Position numbers and translations under genes: made by a program. The notes beneath the pieces are model-generated. The model worked only from the letters and a program-made list of their open reading frames with translations. It was not told the DNA's origin and did not search any database. DNA of 64,000 nucleotides from Bradyrhizobium manausense (lineage in GTDB: Bacteria; Pseudomonadota; Alphaproteobacteria; Rhizobiales; Xanthobacteraceae), in contig NZ_JAFCJI010000002.1 in assembly GCF_018131105.1 (NCBI RefSeq), forward strand, positions 1 to 64,000. The letters run 5' to 3'. Below, in pieces: positions 8,736 through 16,756 of this stretch. Every line of letters begins with the position of its first letter. Within the stretch, counting starts at the first letter, position 1.

Positions 8736-9182
8736 ATGGAACACGTCGAACACGTCCGATTCGGCGACCAGCTCTATGCGATCATCGTGCGTGCTTCGTT
8801 TCGCGAGGCGGGCATTCACTTCTTTTCGACGCCGGAATTGTCGCAACAGCTCGCCTTCATGAGCCATCCGGAAGGCAAGAGCATCGCACCGCATCGCCAC
8901 AACAAGGTGACGCGCGAGGTGCACTATACGCAGGAAGTCCTGCTGATCCAGAAGGGAAAGCTTCAGGTCGACTTCTACACCGTGAGTGAGGGCTATCTCG
9001 AGAGCCGCGTGCTGTGCGCCGGCGACATCATTCTGCTGTGCAGCGGCGCGCATGGTTTTCATGTCCTCGAGCCAGTCGAGATGTTCGAGGTCAAGCAGGG
9101 CCCGTATTCCGGCGAGAACGATAAGACGAGGTTCGACGAGGTGGACGCGTCGCAAATCCGGATCAAGGGCCCGGGCTTGTGA
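8736..9182 (+). CDS. Small cupin-domain protein
   Basis: This 148-residue protein has a single cupin barrel: a first motif PHRHNKVTREVHYTQEVLLIQKGKLQVDFY, with probable metal-ligand histidines near residues 52-63, and a second part CAGDIILLCSGAHGFHVLEPVEMFEVKQGPY. It starts an operon with a perosamine-synthase-like aminotransferase (4-base overlap), a methyltransferase and a glycosyltransferase. Such cupins in polysaccharide loci are often sugar isomerases or epimerases, but this one lacks the signatures of RmlC or FdtA, so no reaction is assigned. A TATAAT box at 8709-8714 is present without a clear -35 element. Confidence 0.75.
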   Translation: MEHVEHVRFGDQLYAIIVRASFREAGIHFFSTPELSQQLAFMSHPEGKSIAPHRHNKVTREVHYTQEVLLIQKGKLQVDFYTVSEGYLESRVLCAGDIILLCSGAHGFHVLEPVEMFEVKQGPYSGENDKTRFDEVDASQIRIKGPGL

Positions 9183-10297
9183 CCGGCTTCATCCCCGTCA
9201 ATACGCCGCTGCTGGACGGCAACGAAGCCGAGTATCTGGCCGAGTGTGTCCGCACAGGCTGGATCTCCTCGGAAGGTCCGTTCATCAAGCGCTTCGAACA
9301 GGAGATGGCTCGCGTCGCAGGCCGCCGCCATGGCGTCGCCGTGACCAACGGCTCCGTCGCGCTCGACATCGCGGTCCATGCGCTCGGGCTCGAACCCGGC
9401 GACGAGGTCATCATCCCGACCTTCACGATCATCAGTTGCGCCGCCGCCGTGGTTCGTGCCGGCCTCGTTCCCGTGGGCGTCGACTGCGATCCGTCGACCT
9501 GGAACATGACCCTCGAGGGCGTGGAAGCCGCGCTCACGCCGCGCAGCCGCGCGATCATGCTGGTCCACATCTACGGCCTGCCGGTCGATCTCGATCCGAT
9601 CCTGGAGCTTGCCCGCAAGCACAATCTGAAGATCGTCGAAGATGCCGCCGAGATGCATGGCCAGACCTATCGCGGTGCGCCCTGCGGCAGCTTCGGTACC
9701 GTCTCGACCTTCAGTTTCTACCCGAACAAGCACGTCACGACCGGTGAAGGCGGCATGATCCTCACCGACGACGACGCGCTGGCCGATCGCCTGCAAAGCC
9801 TGCGCAATCTATGTTTCCAGCCGCAGCAGCGCTTCATTCACGAAGAGCTCGGCTGGAACGCGCGCATGACCAATCTGCAGGCCGCGCTCGGCGTCGCGCA
9901 GATCGAGCAGCTGCCGCGCACCGTCGAACTCAAGCGCAGGTTGGGCAGGCTGTACGACGAACATCTCGACGGGACGGCAGGCATTCGCCGTCCCGTCGCG
10001 CGGACCAACTACGCCGACAACATCTACTGGGTCTACGCTGTCGTTCTCGACGACGACGTTCCGTTCGACGCCAAGGAGGCGATGCGGCGGCTGGGCGAGA
10101 AGGGCATCGGCACGCGGCCGTTCTTCTGGTGCATGCACGAGCAGCCGGTGTTGCGCCGTATGGGCTTCATGCTCGACGAGTTCCATCCCGTCGCCGAGAA
10201 TATCGCTCGCCGTGGCTTCTACCTGCCCAGCGGACTGGCCCTGACCGAGGACGAGATTGCCCGGTCGGCGGCAGCGCTGAAGGAGATCCTGGCGTGA
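9179..10297 (+). CDS. DegT/DnrJ/EryC1/StrS aminotransferase, perosamine-synthase-like
   Basis: The 372-residue PLP enzyme has the catalytic lysine K184 in FSFYPNKHVTTGEGGM and the PLP-pyridine aspartate D155 in IVEDAAEMHG. The NKxxTTGEGGM form is the one seen in GDP-perosamine synthase (Per/RfbE) and related 4-aminotransferases. With gmd at the left edge, the likely reaction is amination of GDP-4-keto-6-deoxymannose to GDP-perosamine. The start is a GTG (9179-9181) whose last two bases belong to the TGA of the cupin gene. A 4-amino sugar on another nucleotide, for example CDP from rfbF/rfbG, is the main alternative. Confidence 0.85.
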   Translation: MTGFIPVNTPLLDGNEAEYLAECVRTGWISSEGPFIKRFEQEMARVAGRRHGVAVTNGSVALDIAVHALGLEPGDEVIIPTFTIISCAAAVVRAGLVPVGVDCDPSTWNMTLEGVEAALTPRSRAIMLVHIYGLPVDLDPILELARKHNLKIVEDAAEMHGQTYRGAPCGSFGTVSTFSFYPNKHVTTGEGGMILTDDDALADRLQSLRNLCFQPQQRFIHEELGWNARMTNLQAALGVAQIEQLPRTVELKRRLGRLYDEHLDGTAGIRRPVARTNYADNIYWVYAVVLDDDVPFDAKEAMRRLGEKGIGTRPFFWCMHEQPVLRRMGFMLDEFHPVAENIARRGFYLPSGLALTEDEIARSAAALKEILA

Positions 10298-11061
10298 CGG
10301 TGTTTGCGGACTACGCCCCCTGGTACGATCTCCTGTACGAAGACAAGGACTACGGGTCCGAAGTGGATTTCGTCGCGCAACGCCTGCGCGACCAAGGCGT
10401 GACGACCGGCAAGCTGCTGGATCTCGGATGCGGTACGGGCCTGCACGCGGTCGAGTTTGCCCGGCGTGGCTGGAGCGTCGCCGGTATCGATCTCAGCGAG
10501 GAGATGATCGCCAAGGCGAAGAGCCGCGCCGCCCAGGCCGGCTTGCCCGTGCCCTTCCGCCAGGGCGATGCCTGCGAGACCGGCCCGGAGCGCGACTTCG
10601 ATGCGGTGGTGTCGCTGTTTCACGTGGCGAGCTACCAGCGCGATCCCGCAAGGCTCGAGGCGCTGTTCCGAACGGCCTACGCGGCGCTCAAGCCCGGCGG
10701 GGTCTTCCTGTTCGACTATTGGTACGGCGGTGCCGTTCTGGCGCAGGGCGTCGAGACCCGCGTCAAGGTGATCGAGCGCAAGCCGCTGCGGCTGACCCGG
10801 ATCGCGCAATCGGACCACGACGAGATCAACGCCACCGTCTTCGTGAATTACACGCTGTTCTGCGAGGACACCGATCGGTCGACGATCCGGCGCGTCGACG
10901 AGACGCATCGCATGCGCTACTGGTTTCCGTTCGAAGTCGAGGCTTCGCTGAAGGCGAGCGGATTTGAGCCGGATGGCAACTACGCCTGGTTCTCCGACGC
11001 CGCGCCGAACTCGAAGACCTGGGCAGCCTATTCGATCGCCAGAAAGAGACTGTCGCCGTGA
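10294..11061 (+). CDS. SAM-dependent methyltransferase (class I)
   Basis: The 255-residue protein begins VTVFADYAPWYDLLYEDKDY and shows the class I SAM-binding motif KLLDLGCGTGLHAVEFARRG at about 39-58, then GIDLSEEMI, DFDAVVSLFHV and ALKPGGVFLFDYWYG. The opening YAPWYDLLY segment is typical of sugar N- or O-methyltransferases and of TylM1/DesVI-like N,N-dimethyltransferases, which act on amino sugars. Following directly after a sugar aminotransferase (GTGA overlap at 10294-10297), methylation of the amino sugar is an attractive but unproven role. Confidence 0.85.
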   Translation: MTVFADYAPWYDLLYEDKDYGSEVDFVAQRLRDQGVTTGKLLDLGCGTGLHAVEFARRGWSVAGIDLSEEMIAKAKSRAAQAGLPVPFRQGDACETGPERDFDAVVSLFHVASYQRDPARLEALFRTAYAALKPGGVFLFDYWYGGAVLAQGVETRVKVIERKPLRLTRIAQSDHDEINATVFVNYTLFCEDTDRSTIRRVDETHRMRYWFPFEVEASLKASGFEPDGNYAWFSDAAPNSKTWAAYSIARKRLSP

Positions 11062-12269
11062 GACCGCTGCGACTGGCCGTCATGCTGGAACAAGCCCTTG
11101 AAGTCGGTGGCGGATTTCAGCAGCCGCTGAACGACGTCCTCTGGCTTCGCGACTGGGCGGCCAAATCAGGCAATGAGGTTGTCGTCTACTCGCCCTATCC
11201 GAAGACCCGGGAGATCCTGAAGGAATTCGGGATCGAGGCGCGCCTCTTGAAGTTCGGCGTCCTCGATCAGGCCTTTCTCTTCCTCAAATATTGCAAACCG
11301 TTCGACCTCCTCCAGATCGGGCTGGAGCTGAAATCTCCGTTCGAGCGTGCCCTGGTCCGTGACGGCATCGACATCGTGCACTTCACGTCGACATCGAAGC
11401 GGCATCTGCTGCTCTATCAGCTCCCCTTCATCATCACGATCTTCGACGGCTGCCATCGCGACGCGCCGGAATTTCCGGAGGTTCGCGCCTTCGGAGAATT
11501 CGAGCGACGCGAAATCCTGTTTGGTCTCGGCAGCACGAAGGCGGTGCTGGTGCTGGTCAACGCACCCGAACTGGTCGAGGACCTGTCGCGGCGCTATGCT
11601 GTCGAGAGATCCCGCATGGTCCCGATCCCGTTCTCGCCATCCGTCTACGTCACGTCATCGGGCGACGGCGCGGATGATGGCGACGACGCCGTGCTGGAGA
11701 AGTATGGGCTGGAGCGCGGCTACCTGTTCTACCCGGCCCAGTTCTGGCCGCACAAGAATCACTTCACGCTGCTGGCGGCGCTCGCCAAACTCCGCGAGCA
11801 AGGTCGCACCGAGCGGCTGGTGCTGTGCGGATCGAACCGCAGCGGCCGCCAGAAAATCGACGCAGCGATTGCCGCCTACGCGCTGGCCGGTCAGGTCTCG
11901 ATCCTCGGATTTGTGGAGTCCTCGGAGCTCGCCGCACTTTATCGGGGCGCTGCCGCCCTCGTCATGCCGAGCTATTTCGGCCCGACCAACCTACCTCCGC
12001 TTGAAGCCTGGGCGGTCGGAACACCCGTCATCTATCCCGAGGCGTTCAAGGCGCAGGCGGGCGATGCCGCGATCCTGTTCGACTACGACGATCCGGAATC
12101 GCTGGCCGGCGCGATCACGAGCTTGCGGACCGATGGCACCGCGCAGCGACTACGCGAAGCCGGCAAGCGACGGCTGCAGCAACTCGCCGGCGAGACCGAA
12201 CTTGGGCGGCAGGACTTCGCACGTCAGATGGACCGGCTGAAGCATCGCCTGGCGCTGATGCCACGCTGA
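11058..12269 (+). CDS. Glycosyltransferase, GT4-type
   Basis: This 403-residue GT-B glycosyltransferase has the glycine-rich N-terminal loop LEVGGGFQQPLND (residues 14-27) and a group-1 domain: YLFYPAQFWPHKNHFTLLAALA near 222, LVLCGSN, VSILGFVESSELAALYRGAAALVMPSYFGPTNLPPLEAWAVGTPVI near 280-325. The GPTNLPPLEAWA segment contains the ExxxxxxxE-type catalytic motif region. It starts with a GTG overlapping the methyltransferase stop (GTGA) and ends the four-gene operon that begins at 8736. The downstream flippase gene is convergent, 6 bases away. Confidence 0.88.
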   Translation: MRPLRLAVMLEQALEVGGGFQQPLNDVLWLRDWAAKSGNEVVVYSPYPKTREILKEFGIEARLLKFGVLDQAFLFLKYCKPFDLLQIGLELKSPFERALVRDGIDIVHFTSTSKRHLLLYQLPFIITIFDGCHRDAPEFPEVRAFGEFERREILFGLGSTKAVLVLVNAPELVEDLSRRYAVERSRMVPIPFSPSVYVTSSGDGADDGDDAVLEKYGLERGYLFYPAQFWPHKNHFTLLAALAKLREQGRTERLVLCGSNRSGRQKIDAAIAAYALAGQVSILGFVESSELAALYRGAAALVMPSYFGPTNLPPLEAWAVGTPVIYPEAFKAQAGDAAILFDYDDPESLAGAITSLRTDGTAQRLREAGKRRLQQLAGETELGRQDFARQMDRLKHRLALMPR

Positions 12270-12275
12270 TGGTCG

Positions 12276-13883
12276 TCAGTGCGGAATGCTCGCGATGAGC
12301 TTGCTTCGTATGGAGGTTCTCGCCAACGGCGAGATGATCAATCCCATCCCCGTAACCCAGACACTGCATTGCAGGACCAGATCGATGAATCCGGTTCCGG
12401 GCACCACGTATCGCGCCAACATCCCCATCGCCAGTCCGGTCGCGACAACGGCCAGCATCATTCCGAACAGAAGCACGGCGTGTCGAATCGGATGCTGTAG
12501 CGTCTGCACTAGCAGGAGCGAGAACAGGACGCCGAGCTGCGCCAGGGTGTCTCCGGAGGTGAGACTGATCGCGGCTCCCAGCGGGCCAAGCGCTGGAATC
12601 AGGAACGCGGCGAGGCCGAAGAAGATCGCAATCTGGAGCGACTTGGTCCACAGCAGGAGCGTCCCCCTGTCGCTATAGCTTGCGTAGCTCATGGCGAATG
12701 TTGCCGGCGTGACGAGACATGTGCCGCCGATCAGCACGATCGCCAGCGTCGCGTCATACGGGATGGCGCCCGCGGTCCATATCTCGAAGAACTCGCGCCA
12801 GAACGACAGCAGGCCGCCCGTGATCAGGCTGACCGTGAAGGTCACGATGAACAGCCCTCTCGCATACAGGGCCCGCAGGCTGTCCCGCGCGCCCACGGCA
12901 TGGTCGTGGCCGAGCTCCGCCGCGATCGGCAGCGAGAATTGGTAGCAAAGCCCGCGCAGGAAATTCGCGACGGTTCTCGTCAGAACCCATTGGGCGATCG
13001 CCGCCCGGTCGGAGACGAGGGCTCCGACCAGAAGCACCGAAAGGTACGACATCCCGACTTCGGCAAAATTCATGACGCCGAACGGAAATGCGCCGGCGAA
13101 CTGAGCCTTTGTCCAGCTCCAGGAGACTCGTCGCGGCCGACCGCTGAGAAACGGAAATTGCCGTTTCAGATCGGAAAGGAGAATGAACGCCGAAACGCCG
13201 ACCTGCCCTGCGACGAACACCAACGCCACGACCAGCAAGTTGCCTGTCAGGAAGACCGCGATCACCTGCGCGACTTGGCCGAGCCCCGTTCCCCACGCTT
13301 GCACGGCGACGACGCGGCCATACAGACCGCGGGCCCGGAACAGCGAACTGGCGAGGTTCACCGGCAGCGTGACGGCGAGGCCGAGCGTCACGATTGCGAA
13401 GGTCAGATCGAAGCCGGGCTCGTTGCGAAACCCGAGGACGCCGGCGGGATTCACCAGCATCAGCAGGATGCCGATGATGGCGATCAGGCCGGCGACGACA
13501 CCGATGAAAAGCGAAAGCACGCCGGCGAAGTAGCGGCGCGTACGACGATCCGCGTCGTCTCGCGACTTGAACGACAGAAAGCGGTTGAGGCTCCACGCAT
13601 GGAGGCCGGGATCGGCAGCCTGCAACAGACTACCGGCCGCAAAGATCGTGAGCCACGCCGAGAGCGTTTCATGCCCCAGATATTTCAGAAAGAACGGAAT
13701 GAGAACGATCTGCTGCGTGAGCGCCAGCAGAACGATCATCGAGTTCGCAGACCATCCGCCGAGGATACGACGAACACGGCTTGGACCGGCTTCCGTCACG
13801 CTGCGCACGCGCCAGTGGGCTCGATCTGCTGGAAATGGCACATCTGGCCTCACTGTCCCGCTCCGAATATGCCGCTGTTCCAT
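12276..13883 (-). CDS. MOP-superfamily flippase, Wzx-like
   Basis: The protein (535 residues from the ATG at 13883) has 12-14 hydrophobic segments spread evenly, beginning NSMIVLLALTQQIVLIPFFLKYLG, as in polysaccharide flippases of the MOP/Wzx family. It would move lipid-linked oligosaccharide across the inner membrane for polymerisation. The frame is open to a TTG at 13922, but the ATG at 13883 has a TAAGG-like site and leaves a reasonable cytoplasmic N-terminus; a start slightly further in is possible. It is a single minus-strand gene between two plus-strand units. Confidence 0.8.
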   Translation of the reverse strand: MEQRHIRSGTVRPDVPFPADRAHWRVRSVTEAGPSRVRRILGGWSANSMIVLLALTQQIVLIPFFLKYLGHETLSAWLTIFAAGSLLQAADPGLHAWSLNRFLSFKSRDDADRRTRRYFAGVLSLFIGVVAGLIAIIGILLMLVNPAGVLGFRNEPGFDLTFAIVTLGLAVTLPVNLASSLFRARGLYGRVVAVQAWGTGLGQVAQVIAVFLTGNLLVVALVFVAGQVGVSAFILLSDLKRQFPFLSGRPRRVSWSWTKAQFAGAFPFGVMNFAEVGMSYLSVLLVGALVSDRAAIAQWVLTRTVANFLRGLCYQFSLPIAAELGHDHAVGARDSLRALYARGLFIVTFTVSLITGGLLSFWREFFEIWTAGAIPYDATLAIVLIGGTCLVTPATFAMSYASYSDRGTLLLWTKSLQIAIFFGLAAFLIPALGPLGAAISLTSGDTLAQLGVLFSLLLVQTLQHPIRHAVLLFGMMLAVVATGLAMGMLARYVVPGTGFIDLVLQCSVWVTGMGLIISPLARTSIRSKLIASIPH

Positions 13884-14008
13884 CGCCGGGTAAGCCTTAG
13901 TATTCCGCTCGTCCGCGCACAAGCGACGAGATGCCGGTTCCGACTTGGACGAACATTGTGGAATTGGGTAGTGACATCCGCTCCATCCGAAGCACTGAGG
14001 GCTGAACG

Positions 14009-15340
14009 TTGTCGAAGATCGTTGCGCGAGCGGGCCACCGGGACATTACGCCGCGCGACCGCCCTGTCCGGCTTGCGGGCTATCCATCCAGAACGGCCCC
14101 CTGCGCCGACATTCTCGACCCCATCGAAGTCGGGGCGGTCTTGTTCGAGGGCCCTGGCCGGCGAATCCTCCTTCTTTCCTTCGACCTGCTGCAGGTCGGC
14201 TCGGAGCTTCAGGATCTCATCGTCGGCAAGCTCGAAAAGCGGGGCTTCGGCCGTGACGAGATCGTCTTGCAGGCGACCCACACGCACGGCGCGCCCGCGA
14301 CCGACAAGGCCTGCGCGGCGCTCGGCATTCCGGACGAGCAATATGTGGCACAGCTTGGCGGGGCCGTCGACGACCTCGTCGGAGAAGTCCAGGCGCAGGC
14401 CCCCAGAGAAGTCGTCTTCGAAATTTTCGAGGGCCAGCTTCGGCACGCGATCAACCGCCGGCGCTACTGGCCGTTTCCGACGATCGGCAGGATGCACGGC
14501 TTCAACCTGACCAGCATCGCCTTCTCGCCGAACCCGAAGGGACCGAAGAACGAACTCGCGACAGTGCTGTTCGTGCGGGACATCCTCGACAATCAGCCCA
14601 TCGCAGTGCTCTGGCACTACACCTGTCATCCGACCGCCGTCATCCCGACCGATGCGATCAGCGCCGACTTTCCCGGAAAGGTTCGCGAACGGCTTCGTCA
14701 GAGGCTCGGCGCAATTCCCTGCCTGTTCCTGACCGGGTTCTGCGGCAATATCAGGCCGCACATCGTGCCGGCGCCGCGGCCCGTCCCGCTTCGCGAGCGC
14801 TTCCAGCGATTGGTGCGAATCGTGTTCTTCGGGAATCTGTTTCCTTCCTTGTCGGTCGACGACTGGCGCCGCTGGAGCGATAGCCTTGCGAGCGACGTGG
14901 ATGGGATCACGCAGCGACCCGCGACAAGAAAATTCAGCCCACAGCAGTTGCGGATCGGCTCGGCCAGTGTCCCCTTGAGCGCTTTTTTCAACGGCGCGGC
15001 GCCGCCGAAGCCCCTCTGCGTGCAGGTTCTCGGCTTCGACGACGCACTCGAGATCGTCGCCATATCGGCAGAACCGTCGGTCGAATGGGAGACCGAGATC
15101 GGGGAAGCCATGCCCAAGCCAGCGGGATGCATCCGTCTTTACTCCGGATATCTGGGATCGCTGTGCGGGTATCTCCCGACGGGGACACAGGTCCCCGAAG
15201 GCGGATATGAGGTCGAGGGCTTTCAATCCCTGTTCGGATTTGCCGGCCATTTCGACGCCGGCCAGATCGGCCCAGCGATATTGTCCTGCGTGCAGCGCGC
15301 ATTCGAGGCGGCCCGCAACGGCCTTCGCGGCTCCGACTGA
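14009..15340 (+). CDS. Neutral/alkaline ceramidase-like hydrolase
   Basis: The 443-residue protein matches the N-terminal catalytic domain style of neutral/alkaline non-lysosomal ceramidases: a start RAGHRDITPRDRPVRLAGY, zinc-ligand motif QATHTHGAP near residue 92, and the WHYTCHPTAV...SADFPG block near 207-225. No signal peptide is visible, unlike secreted ceramidases, and it is shorter than full-length enzymes (about 650 residues). The start is a TTG at 14009 with GAGGG eight bases upstream. In rhizobial polysaccharide loci such proteins have no assigned job; amide or ester hydrolysis on a lipid or N-acyl sugar is a guess. Confidence 0.75.
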   Translation: MSKIVARAGHRDITPRDRPVRLAGYPSRTAPCADILDPIEVGAVLFEGPGRRILLLSFDLLQVGSELQDLIVGKLEKRGFGRDEIVLQATHTHGAPATDKACAALGIPDEQYVAQLGGAVDDLVGEVQAQAPREVVFEIFEGQLRHAINRRRYWPFPTIGRMHGFNLTSIAFSPNPKGPKNELATVLFVRDILDNQPIAVLWHYTCHPTAVIPTDAISADFPGKVRERLRQRLGAIPCLFLTGFCGNIRPHIVPAPRPVPLRERFQRLVRIVFFGNLFPSLSVDDWRRWSDSLASDVDGITQRPATRKFSPQQLRIGSASVPLSAFFNGAAPPKPLCVQVLGFDDALEIVAISAEPSVEWETEIGEAMPKPAGCIRLYSGYLGSLCGYLPTGTQVPEGGYEVEGFQSLFGFAGHFDAGQIGPAILSCVQRAFEAARNGLRGSD

Positions 15341-15352
15341 GCGGGGGCGCCT

Positions 15353-15802
15353 TCAGACCGGCACGAATTCGCGCGAGGTCCCTTCGCTCTCGATCAATTC
15401 GACGACGACGAACTCCCGGGTGAGAAAGAACTGCACCGGAGCGCCGTCGAAGGCGATTGCCGGCTTCGCCGCGCCCGTCGGTGTCGCACCGCGTGCGCGG
15501 AAATAGTCCGCGGCGGCTGCCAGATTCGTCACCCGGTAGGCGACCTGATTGATCACGCCCCTGCCCGACGCCGCGATCTTTGCAACCGGAGAATTGTCCC
15601 CGAACGGCGCGATGAGTTCGAAGATCACGCCGCCCGCGTCACGCAGGAACTGTACGGAGACGCCGAGCACGGGATCGTCATAGACCCGCGTGGCCGAAAC
15701 GATCGGCAGCAGCGAACAGACATTGGCGAACCCGGACGTCAGGTCCCGCACGACCAGGCCGACATGGTCGAAGGTCAGCTCGGGACGCGCGGAAGACGAC
15801 AT
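15353..15802 (-). CDS. VOC-superfamily (glyoxalase-like) protein
   Basis: This 149-residue protein has two beta-alpha-beta-beta-beta units typical of the vicinal oxygen chelate fold, resembling methylmalonyl-CoA epimerase: FDHVGLVVRDL at 11-21 and VINQVAYRV near 83-91, ending with VVVELIES. Of the usual metal ligands, H13 and the C-terminal glutamate are visible, while the second-half histidine appears as glutamine in NQVAY, so ordinary epimerase activity is doubtful. It overlaps the upstream methyltransferase gene by one base in an ATGA arrangement and is the last of the ACP-FkbH-methyltransferase-VOC set. Its substrate may be an acyl group bound to the ACP. Confidence 0.75.
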   Translation of the reverse strand: MSSSARPELTFDHVGLVVRDLTSGFANVCSLLPIVSATRVYDDPVLGVSVQFLRDAGGVIFELIAPFGDNSPVAKIAASGRGVINQVAYRVTNLAAAADYFRARGATPTGAAKPAIAFDGAPVQFFLTREFVVVELIESEGTSREFVPV

Positions 15803-16743
15803 CAGTTCGGTCTTGCGATGATGCAGGCGGAAATCGTGAGCTTGTGCTTCCGCGCCTGTTCCATCGTGTGGTTGGTCATCGGGAAGAATTCCGCGCGCTC
15901 GATCTCGAAGCAGGCTGCGCGGACCGCGTCGACCGCCTCTTCCGGCGAACGCAGCAGATAGAGGTGATCCGGCGCGGGGCTGTTGATCGGAACGTTGACG
16001 AACAGCCGGCCGCTCGGCTTGAGCAGCGACCGCAGCTTGACCAGCGCCCCCTTCGGGTCCTCCAGATGCTCGAGAACCTCGGAGAAGGTCAGGCAGTCGA
16101 ACTTCGCGCTATCGTCGGGCACCGCGTACAGATCCTGCAGCACCAGCTCGGGCTTCTTGACCGACATGCCCATGACCGTCAGCGCATCCCAGGTCTGCCC
16201 GATGCTCGCCTTGCTGACGTCCCAGCCCTTTACGCTGCCCGACCTCTCGTCCTTGAGAGCCTGATAGAGCAGCAATCCGTGCCCCGGGCCGATCTCGAGA
16301 TAGTCGTAATTGGCAGGTGCCTGCTTCAGGAACACGTTGCGATAGAACTGATAGCAGGCCGTGTGGTTCGACCAGTAGATCTGGGTCAGCAGCAGGCCAT
16401 CCATGTAGCGGCCCATATATTCGGTATCGCTATAGACGAGGCGATTGGCTTCCTCGAAGGTCTGGAGCCGGTATCGCCCGTTGCGCCGGAAGAATATCTC
16501 TTCTTCGCGGACGATCTTGCAGATGAAATCGTAGCCGTCGCAGATCTCGCCGAGGCGCGGACCTGCAATCTGGCGGATCTGGCTGGCCAACTCCTCCAGC
16601 GTCGTGAAGTCGTCTGCCGACGCACGCGAGAATCGCGTCTCGAGGTAGGCGCGATGCGCCGGCGTCCGCTCGTACTGAGTCCGCATCAGCGCCGCGAGCT
16701 GCGGAAAACGCTGTTCATCGATCTGGCTTGATGCCGTGCTCAA
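15802..16743 (-). CDS. SAM-dependent methyltransferase (C-methyltransferase-like)
   Basis: The 313-residue protein carries a class I SAM site NYDYLEIGPGHGLLLYQAL near 145-163 (numbering from the TTG), then WDVSKASIGQTW, FDCLTFSEVLEHLEDP and RLFVNVPINSPAPDHLYLL. The N-terminal 130 residues form an extra helical domain. The frame is open to an ATG at 16776 inside the FkbH gene, but a TTG at 16743 has an excellent GAGGGGAG site seven bases upstream and begins 14 bases after the FkbH stop, so I prefer it. It probably methylates an intermediate made by the FkbH/ACP pair, or the finished sugar. Confidence 0.8.
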   Translation of the reverse strand: MSTASSQIDEQRFPQLAALMRTQYERTPAHRAYLETRFSRASADDFTTLEELASQIRQIAGPRLGEICDGYDFICKIVREEEIFFRRNGRYRLQTFEEANRLVYSDTEYMGRYMDGLLLTQIYWSNHTACYQFYRNVFLKQAPANYDYLEIGPGHGLLLYQALKDERSGSVKGWDVSKASIGQTWDALTVMGMSVKKPELVLQDLYAVPDDSAKFDCLTFSEVLEHLEDPKGALVKLRSLLKPSGRLFVNVPINSPAPDHLYLLRSPEEAVDAVRAACFEIERAEFFPMTNHTMEQARKHKLTISACIIARPN

Positions 16744-16756
16744 AGTCTGTCTCCCC

